A stretch of DNA of 64,000 nucleotides, taken from assembly GCA_029851415.1 (NCBI GenBank), contig CM056742.1, positions 114,578,246-114,642,245 of the forward strand, written 5' to 3'. Both the position numbers and the translations under genes were made by a program. The notes under the pieces were generated by a model. The model was not told where the DNA came from. It made no database searches and saw nothing but the letters and a program-made list of their open reading frames with translations. Source of the stretch: Eretmocerus hayati. Taxonomy: Eukaryota; Arthropoda; Insecta; Hymenoptera; Aphelinidae. Shown piece by piece: positions 57,161 to 64,000 of the stretch (position 1 is the first letter of the stretch; each line of letters begins with the position of its first letter).

Positions 57161-60100
57161 GGCAGTATGATATACTCCTTGACCCGTCGAAAATTCAAGA
57201 TCAAATTAAGTTAATCTTGGCTTGTAGTCTTATATGCAATATTTTGGCTTCAGAAATCTCCATTGATCATCCACGAGAAGAGATCCCGAGCTCTAATATC
57301 ATCGAGACTGCGGTTACAGGAACGATCTGAGTCCTTTCCTCTTCAAAATTGGGAGCGCAAACATGGGAATACACAAAATATTTTAATGATCTTTCCTCAT
57401 CTTGTCAAAATTTGATGATCGTGCCGATTCGAGTTTGAAGTTTTATCGATACTACCTTGGTTTTGTCAGAAGGTTTATTTGATTATACGATCAGACCTGG
57501 TCTGACCATCGGATCTCTCTTCATTTCTTATTTTTATTTTATTTTCATTTCATTTGAATCAACGGCCCTGAGACCTTCATACTCATTTTCATAAATATGC
57601 AATATCAGAATGACGCTCAATCGGTATATAAATAACAACAAATAAATCATTACATTTGCAGATCATACCAAATGCATATTTTGCCTAATTCCAATTTTCC
57701 ATCGAACCTAGTGAAGATGTATTGAACACAGTCTTCAACTGGTAGTAACAAACAATTAATAAATCGTGATGCCATATGTATTGACTTGCGTTTGCACCAT
57801 AATTACTCAAATTCCAAGAATTTTTCTTAGCTAATGCTTCGAGTTTAGAAATCCATATTCCACTATATCCATACCACTCATAATTTTCAATGGCGTTTTT
57901 ACACATCCTTCTCCTTGGTGATCAGATGTTTTATTTATCCATGATGATATCACTTCATTATGCCTCAGTCTTACATCGGGTATTCTCATTGAAATTTGGT
58001 AAGAAATTCAGGGGAATCAGTGTGCTGTGAGTGCAATTTCGAATTAGAACAGTGAATCTTGATATATGCAGAACGACTGAATAGAACAAATCCGAAATTT
58101 CTCAGCAACTTGGGAGTAGTCACGGGAATGTTTATAAAGTTAGAAAGCCTAATAAGGTTAGAAAGAGATGTACTATAGCCAGACCTAGAGTGACTTCATT
58201 TGGAATCTCTCAACTCCCTACTCGTGAAAGTTATCCAGTGCGAGAGTCCGAATATTCTCGGGTAGTTAAGGTCTAGGGATTGCCACATGGGATTGCCCTC
58301 CCGCTGTCAAAATTTTTAAGTTTTTAATGACAAACATTGAATGACTCTAAATTTGAAGATTTCACAGCATGATAGTGGGAATCTTGCACCAAGACGTGAT
58401 TATATCATTCATATGAAATTGGATATCAGAAGGATCTAAAAAGTCATTTATGAGTAAGGGCTTTGATATCTAAATTCGCTGTAATAACCTTTGAATATAT
58501 TTAGTGACTGAGACAATTCATTCCTTCCATCTCGTACTTGATCCCAATTTTATGTGAAATAGTTCATGGCCCTTTACCTCCAAATTAACTCCAGAACTTC
58601 TTGAAAATTTTACCAGGTATATCAAGTATGACATGCACTATACCTTCAATCTCCAAATTGCTTCCAAAAACCCAAGGACAAATTGTAGCAAAACTCAAAC
58701 TACCCATATTATTCAAGAATTACCAAATTGCATGGAAGAAATGGGCATTCTTGATATCAAGCGAACAAATCTGGTTCATAAGAAGTCAGAGCATAATAAT
58801 TTCTGATCCTTCAAAATTGAATATACCTTGTCGCTTGTACTCAAATGTCACTTTGTGGATTGTTACGATTGGTAGTCAGCAGATCCTTCCAAGAGTGTTA
58901 TATCTTATTCAATATTAGCAAGACCATGAAAAGGTATCTTGTCTGATGATAGATCATAACCACTCAAAGGTCTCAAAAGAACATGATTGATAGTGGATCG
59001 CTGTTGGGCTGAGGGGAATCTGATGTCATAGGAATTGAGTACCTGAAATATTGTTAGAGGATTTCCAACATTTATTCATGAGAAGGTGGAAGTTATTCAG
59101 ATAGCGAGAGAGTTAGTGCCATATGAATGTTAATACCTGTTATGCTTAATGATGAAGCAATATCTACCAAATCATCATCTCGGATGAAGAACAGTAAGTG
59201 CTCTGGTGACATGAACTTAGAATGACTACGAACCTAGGACTACCGGTAGATTATATCCAAGATCTTGGAAAGAAAATTACCCAATATTTACAAGAGAGAG
59301 TATCTTTAAAGCTCGTGTCACATCATCCAAAATCTCACTGATATCATATTTGGTGCTATACTGAGAAAATTGGATGTTCAAACCAGTTTGAATGCAAAGA
59401 ATGAATGCAAAAAAGTTCTGTAAAAGCTGTTGCTACTGAAATAATCTTGAAAGATTGATGCTACTGTAATATTCTTGAAATTGTTGTGGGTCAATCAATT
59501 GAGCCAAGTATGAGTTCTAGCACTTTGGAGGATGGAGTGAAAGAACTTATCTCATATTTGATTATGGGAAAGACTTAGCATAACTCAATGTTCAAAATAT
59601 ATCTTGCTTTACACTGAAATACCCACAAATACCCACTTCGCTGTTCATAATTTGAGCTCTAGATCCATGTGGGTTGAATTGCTGAGTTCAGCTACTTAAC
59701 CCAATGAAGGATCCACCCATAATCCTCATAGAAACAGGAACAGAGTTTATGATCAGCAGACAGAGCCTGTACGTTATGTTGCTGCCTGGTGCTGTCTGCT
59801 GTATGGTGTGCTGCACGTTACCATGATGCCAGTGTTTAGAACATTCCACAAGTTGAGCAATATACATCTTATCGCATTTGAATTAGTCAGACAATAACAC
59901 AATACGAATCGACAATCTAGAATTAGAATATGCCCGTGATGTTTGCGGCGCGAACGAATGCGTCTAATCCGTAGTGGCATCCAATCCAATATATATATAT
60001 GCTTGCGGTGCGGTAACAACGAGCGCACAAAATCGCCTCGTCGAGAGACCAAAATGTGAATACATATATATATAGGTAGCTGTATAGCCATACATAGTTC

Positions 60101-60365
60101 GACATCACGCCGCGCGGTAGCGAGGCAGTACGATATACATCACATATACATCGATCGTCGTTCGTTGGCAAGCGGCGAGGAACGGGGGGTACGATATTTC
60201 GAGCCAGAAACGATTCGATTCGAGAAAATATCGCACAGCAGCAGAATAGGTGCGGATCGTGAAATTCTAAGCCCAATCCTCAAGCATTCCCAATTAATTT
60301 TTCGCGGCCACGCGGACTGCGAAAAAATACATGGAAATGCTAGAGGGTTGGGTTTAGAATTCTAC
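57161..60365. other. Long AT-rich stretch, no gene recognised
   Basis: 57480-59730 is A+T-rich with only short frames (57685-57906 minus, 58601-58918 plus). 59930-60300 is CpG-richer with TATA-type (TA)n spots (59988-60000 and 60062-60073). Opposed frames at 59774-60091, 59923-60276 and 60165-60632 overlap there. Confidence 0.4.
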
Positions 60366-60493
60366 AATATCGATATGATACGATTATCTTGTATACATCG
60401 AGATCAAAATGATCGGAAAGTGCAATATCGCATCGACGTTGGCCAATATCGAATTGAATTAGAGAATTTCGATTCTTTGCTCAAAAAAGGTTT
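60366..60493 (+). repeat. Coding-like repeat, partner of 50871-50997
   Basis: Translates IDMIRLSCIHRDQNDRKVQY then QYRIELENFDSLLKKGF. The wider frame 60165-60632 continues with LTKRVEKYSQHFKRRGVNTF. It starts with TTG, so the true start is unknown; the first ATG is at about 60374. The two copies diverge exactly after AAAGGTTTC. No family is recognised. Confidence 0.6.
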
Positions 60494-61179
60494 CCAAATG
60501 TTGACCAAGAGGGTGGAGAAATACTCTCAACACTTCAAAAGAAGAGGAGTGAATACTTTCATTGTAAGTCAATACAACTCACATAGAAAGATTCGAATCA
60601 AAAAATTACAACTCGATTTTTCGGAGTTTTGATTAATCAGCCGCTGAAATCGATGTCCACTCACGGATGCTAAGCAGTTCTAGCAATCTTGAATTTCTTC
60701 AAAAATTGCTTCAGCTTATCCACATCATGCTCGTGTTATCTCCGACTAGATGGCCCTAACGCGGTGCATGCTCAAGAGGGAATCACGACATTTTGGAAAA
60801 CCATTTTTTAAGATTCTCACTATCACCACAGGAACCTCGCAAAAGCAGACCTCTTAGACACAAAAACTATCCACATTATATCACAACGATATAGCTCTGG
60901 GGTATTACTGTAGTTATAATAACTGATTGTAGACTGCAAATGACGATAATTCCCTAAAAATCGGAGATTTCACGAGAAATTATTTTATTGACCCCCGCCC
61001 TGTCTTTGAGCGTAGTTCGAACCAATGCCAATGTCTTCCTCCTGGCTCAGCCTATTCTCAAAAAAAAATTCAGACAGAAATATGCTTGCCCGTAGAAGCT
61101 GTTGGAATTTTTGTATTTTTCATGAGAATTGACATTCTGAGGAGTTTAAAGTGAATTCCCGCCTAATAGCAATGAATTA
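60494..61179. other. No further gene seen
   Basis: Tail of the frame ending at 60632, then AT-rich sequence. Confidence 0.4.
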
Positions 61180-61362
61180 GGCAGCGGCTACATGCAGTCG
61201 TTTTTGCGATTCTGAGACAGCGGGACAGCGCCTCTATCGGAGGCTGCGGTGGCGTTTGCTTCAAATTACATGGGCAAAATAGTGCAAAACGGCTCAATCG
61301 CCGCTAGAGGCGCTGTCCCGCTGTCTCAGAATCGCCAAAAATAACTGCATGTAGCCGCACCC
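61180..61362. mobile_element. PIF/Harbinger-like MITE, 183 bp
   Basis: TTA|GGCAGCGGCTACATGCAG at 61177 and the complement GCATGTAGCCGCACCC|TTA ending at 61365. TIRs of about 55 bp include GATTCTGAGACAGCGGGACA and its mirror. A TTA duplication with a GG(C/G) tip fits PIF/Harbinger. A hAT reading (AGGGTGCGG tip) fails because there is no 8-bp duplication. Confidence 0.75.
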
Positions 61363-61455
61363 TTACGGTGTAATATCTGTCATTTGATGGCAAATATCAA
61401 GGTATTCACGGATACACAAAGAAACGCCCAACTAATCCATATTTTACCATTTTAG

Positions 61456-61718
61456 AATGGTCAATTCTCTGGAATGATCCTGACGTGAAAGGAACTTCAA
61501 TCCAAAACAATCAAAACAAAAATTTTATTTCACATCATGATGATTTAATAATAAATGGAGAAATTTTGTTACGGGTTATAGACGATGTAGACATTTTTGA
61601 GATGAACTCAATTAACCATGAATTTTTAATAAGTTTCTGTTGCAATTTGAAAATGAGCTCTGACTTATTTTCGCAGCGGTGGAAAATAATTAGGTCTCAG
61701 AGTTTCAAATATAATTAA
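61456..61718 (+). other. Acceptor-bounded open frame, possible terminal exon
   Basis: A branch-like CTAAT and a strong acceptor (ATTTTACCATTTTAG) precede a frame that runs WSILWNDPDVKG, INGEILLRVIDDVDIFEM and ISFCCNLKMSSDLFSQRW to a stop at about 61716. I weakly see a beta-rich, C2-like rhythm but will not call a domain. No donor is convincing. Confidence 0.3.
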
Positions 61719-62267
61719 TGAGAAAAGTACAGGACGAAATAAGAGAGGCATTTGTTGGCAGCGGGATAAAAAATTGGAGATCTGCTCATCTTAAAGGTTC
61801 CAATTTAGGAACAAAGCCACCTGTTGCATTACCCCGTCGGCTGCTGCCTCTAGCTCTCGTAAGCTGTACGTTCGCGCCTGACTCGCGACAAGCAAAAGAT
61901 ACAACCCGAATATTACGATATTTGTCTTGAGCAGAAGCTCAAGCGCCACTTCACACACATACACTAGTTTCAAGTTGTTTTTGGGTGAGTGTTTTGCTCC
62001 AGTGGAATCAAATAGAGTATCCACGTTGGCATCGCTTAAGTTACCCAAGATTGATATCAAATTGATTCTAAGAATTTTCTGAAGAATTTTCACATAATGG
62101 ATAGAGACGAAAATAGGAGATCGAGATAATCATATGAAATGATAAACATTCATTAGTACAGTCGCAACATGGACAGGGTTACAATTACGAGGTTCCTTGA
62201 AAATAGTTATAACGACTTTTAGATGTCATAAAGGGTCGCCTGGAGAAACGTTCAAGTAGTAAATACG
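61719..62267. other. No gene recognised
   Basis: Opposed short frames at 61718-61930 and 61791-62093. Confidence 0.4.
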
Positions 62268-62269
62268 TA

Positions 62270-63145
62270 CGTCAACCTGTACCGCGACCAAAATGTGACA
62301 ATTGTTTTTGGTAGGACTCTAACTTCTCTAATTGTATAGAAAAATTCAGAATTTACTTATTTTGCCTTTTCGAGAAAATCGACTTTGAAGTCGCTAAAAT
62401 ATGCCCGTCTTCCAGAGGCCACAGCTCTTCGAATATTGAGCCTAGATCAACGTACCTGGGCTCAAATTGAAGCTCTGAATTTGCCAAAATCGTTTTAGGT
62501 ATTAAATCTTCAGAAAGATTATCGCGAAGGATGATACCGTCGATTATAAGTTACACGTGGTCACAGTATACCTATATATATGGTGAGATGGCGGACGGGT
62601 GGCGCCAGCGCGGGAAGACAAGTCTCGCGATAATCTCGATGCATGCATAGGTTTCTAGCACCCGCTTTACGTCTGGCAAGGGGTTAGATCTGCTCTGCTG
62701 GCCTCGTAGAAGGTCCCAATGCAGATATTCCCCAAGTCATCCCGTCAAACGTCGATCCGGGCGAGCCCAGCCCGCAAAAGCAGTGTTATCGTCTGCTCGA
62801 GATCAGTTGCCCCCTCCGCGCGCCGTCTTGCCGTATACATAGGTATACCCAGTACACGCGAAAACCTTTGACCATGTAATTCATCTCCTTCGCTCATTGT
62901 GTGGTCTGTTTGACGCCGAAAACAATTTTGGCAAATTCAGAGCTTCGATTTGAGCCCAGATACGTTGGTCTAGGCTCAATATTCGAAGAGCTGTGGCCTC
63001 TGGAAGACGGGCATATTTTGACGACTTAAAAGTCGATTTTCTCGAAAAGGCAAAACAGGCAAATTCTGAAATTTTCTATACAACTAGAACAGTTAGAGTC
63101 CTACCCAAAACAATTGTCACATTTTGGTCGCGGTACAGGTTGACG
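62270..63145. mobile_element. TA-flanked foldback element, family A copy 2
   Basis: TA|CGTCAACCTGTACCGCG at 62268 and the complement ending GGTTGACG|TA at 63145-63147. Arms of about 240 bp enclose a core of about 420 bp (62505-62925) that is markedly GC-richer and repeat-free. GGGCTCAAATTGAAGCTCTG in the left arm matches the element at 3000-3682. The tips CGTCAACC and CGTGAAGT also agree in form. Confidence 0.85.
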
Positions 63146-63147
63146 TA

Positions 63148-63470
63148 CGTGTAGTAAATTAAAAAGAAAAAAATCTTCAAATCGTCGTAGGCCGAAAATT
63201 GGCGCGATAATTGATTGACTCCCCAAAAACACGAAGGTCAAGCTTATCGTCTCAAAACCTTTCTATAGCCACACTTGACACTACTGCCCTTCCTACCGCG
63301 CACTACATGAATGAAACCAACATTTCTTCTCAAAAGTCTGTAAGTAGAACCATAGACTTTTGGGTGAAAAAATTCGACGTTCTTGTCACAGGATATGAAG
63401 GTGGTCCCTTCTGTTCCTCTGTATTCCATCATGCACCCTTCTCATTATCGTCTATCCAATTAAGATAAGG
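63148..63470. other. No gene recognised
   Basis: The frame 63211-63468 and an opposed one at 63244-63432 are unmatched. Confidence 0.4.
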
Positions 63471-63472
63471 TA

Positions 63473-64000
63473 AGTGCACCCAACTTGGCCCCATATGCCG
63501 ATCTTAGGAATAAGCACTCGTTGACCTTTCCGCGGATTTTTTCTATTTTTCTTATGTTGAAAATGAAGAAATGAATGGTTTGGGTCGACCCCAAATCATT
63601 TCTGCCTTTTTCCGAAAATTCAAAGTGATTTCTTTATTTTGTATGTTTCCATAGCTAAGAAATTATGGGAAAAACTGCGTTCAGTAATACCAGTGCCAAG
63701 TTTTTTCAGTTCGACCGACCTCAACGTACTTTAACGCATTCGATTACTTGTTTCAAGAATTTCAAAATCCGCTTGTTGGACTTGCTAAAGTCAGATCTAA
63801 GGCTATTCCATGCGCAAAATACAGAGATGACTTGTAAAACAAGAAATCCGACATCGGATTGTGACCAACATGCCCCCATTATTACCTCCAAAGGGCGCGT
63901 GGTACGACTTTTTTTACCACTCAGAACGTGTTTATTACGTCAAAATAGGTTGGAAACAGTCGTTTAACTGGCATGAAGCTGCAAATGTTCGTGCATGGCG
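63473..64000 (+). mobile_element. AGTGTACC-family element, copy 3, cut by the window end
   Basis: TA|AGTGCACCCAACTTGGCCCC, then CATATGCCGATCTTAGGAAT, collinear with copy 2 up to 'GTTCGTGCATGGCG' at the last base. The right end lies outside the window. Confidence 0.8.

Noticed and set aside
58601..58918. Possible Copia reverse transcriptase on the minus strand ('LDIKNA' near 58760)
   Set aside because: Only six residues match and neighbouring blocks of Copia RT are absent in any frame.

Overview
This window reads as nuclear DNA from an invertebrate animal, most likely an arthropod. The evidence is a crowd of cut-and-paste DNA transposons, a Penelope-like and a CR1/Jockey-like retroelement relic, LTR remnants, intron-type splice signals and no operons or long uninterrupted genes. 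I recognise no complete, confidently named host gene. Most open reading frames are under 140 codons and overlap on both strands or lie inside repeats. The species cannot be named from this sequence.

Layout. 1-4.6 kb: a Penelope-like reverse transcriptase relic, CT-rich DNA, a TA-flanked foldback element and two hammerhead-ribozyme-like motifs. 4.6-13.9 kb: one 9.2-kb element with inverted ends of about 600 bp and a perfect 9-bp target duplication (Mutator-like hallmarks), itself loaded with four smaller inverted-repeat elements. 14.6-16.1 kb: a 10-bp satellite followed directly by a hexamer satellite. 19.7-24 kb: a minisatellite fused to a CR1/Jockey-like LINE relic that was interrupted by three DNA transposons of different superfamilies. 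24-29 kb: a palindrome carrying Pol III promoter-like (tRNA-like) sequence in both arms, with a related empty site at 14.1 kb; another palindrome; and a second, inverted block of the same minisatellite.

30-38 kb: dispersed MITEs and foldbacks. 38.2-41.0 kb: a 2.8-kb palindrome with outward-facing LTRs; a lone LTR of the same family lies at 45.2 kb. 41.8-43.7 kb, minus strand: the best candidate gene, two exons encoding a coiled-coil protein followed by a zinc-knuckle reading frame. 45.5-47.5 kb: three kinds of tandem repeat. 48.0-49.7 kb: splice-bounded exon candidates, probably from a transposon-associated gene. 49.9-56.8 kb: MITEs with exact TTAA or TA duplications and a 2.5-kb palindrome whose arms both contain the start of a candidate exon. 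57-61 kb: mostly featureless AT-rich DNA. 61.2-64 kb: a PIF/Harbinger-like MITE, a foldback related to the one at 3 kb, and a repeat cut off by the window end.

The dominant theme is inverted-repeat DNA. At least fifteen foldback or TIR elements can be bounded by eye, many to the base through their target duplications (9 bp; 8 bp; TTAA; TTA; TA). The elements nest inside one another, so relative ages can be read. No functional pathway can be assembled from the genes here.
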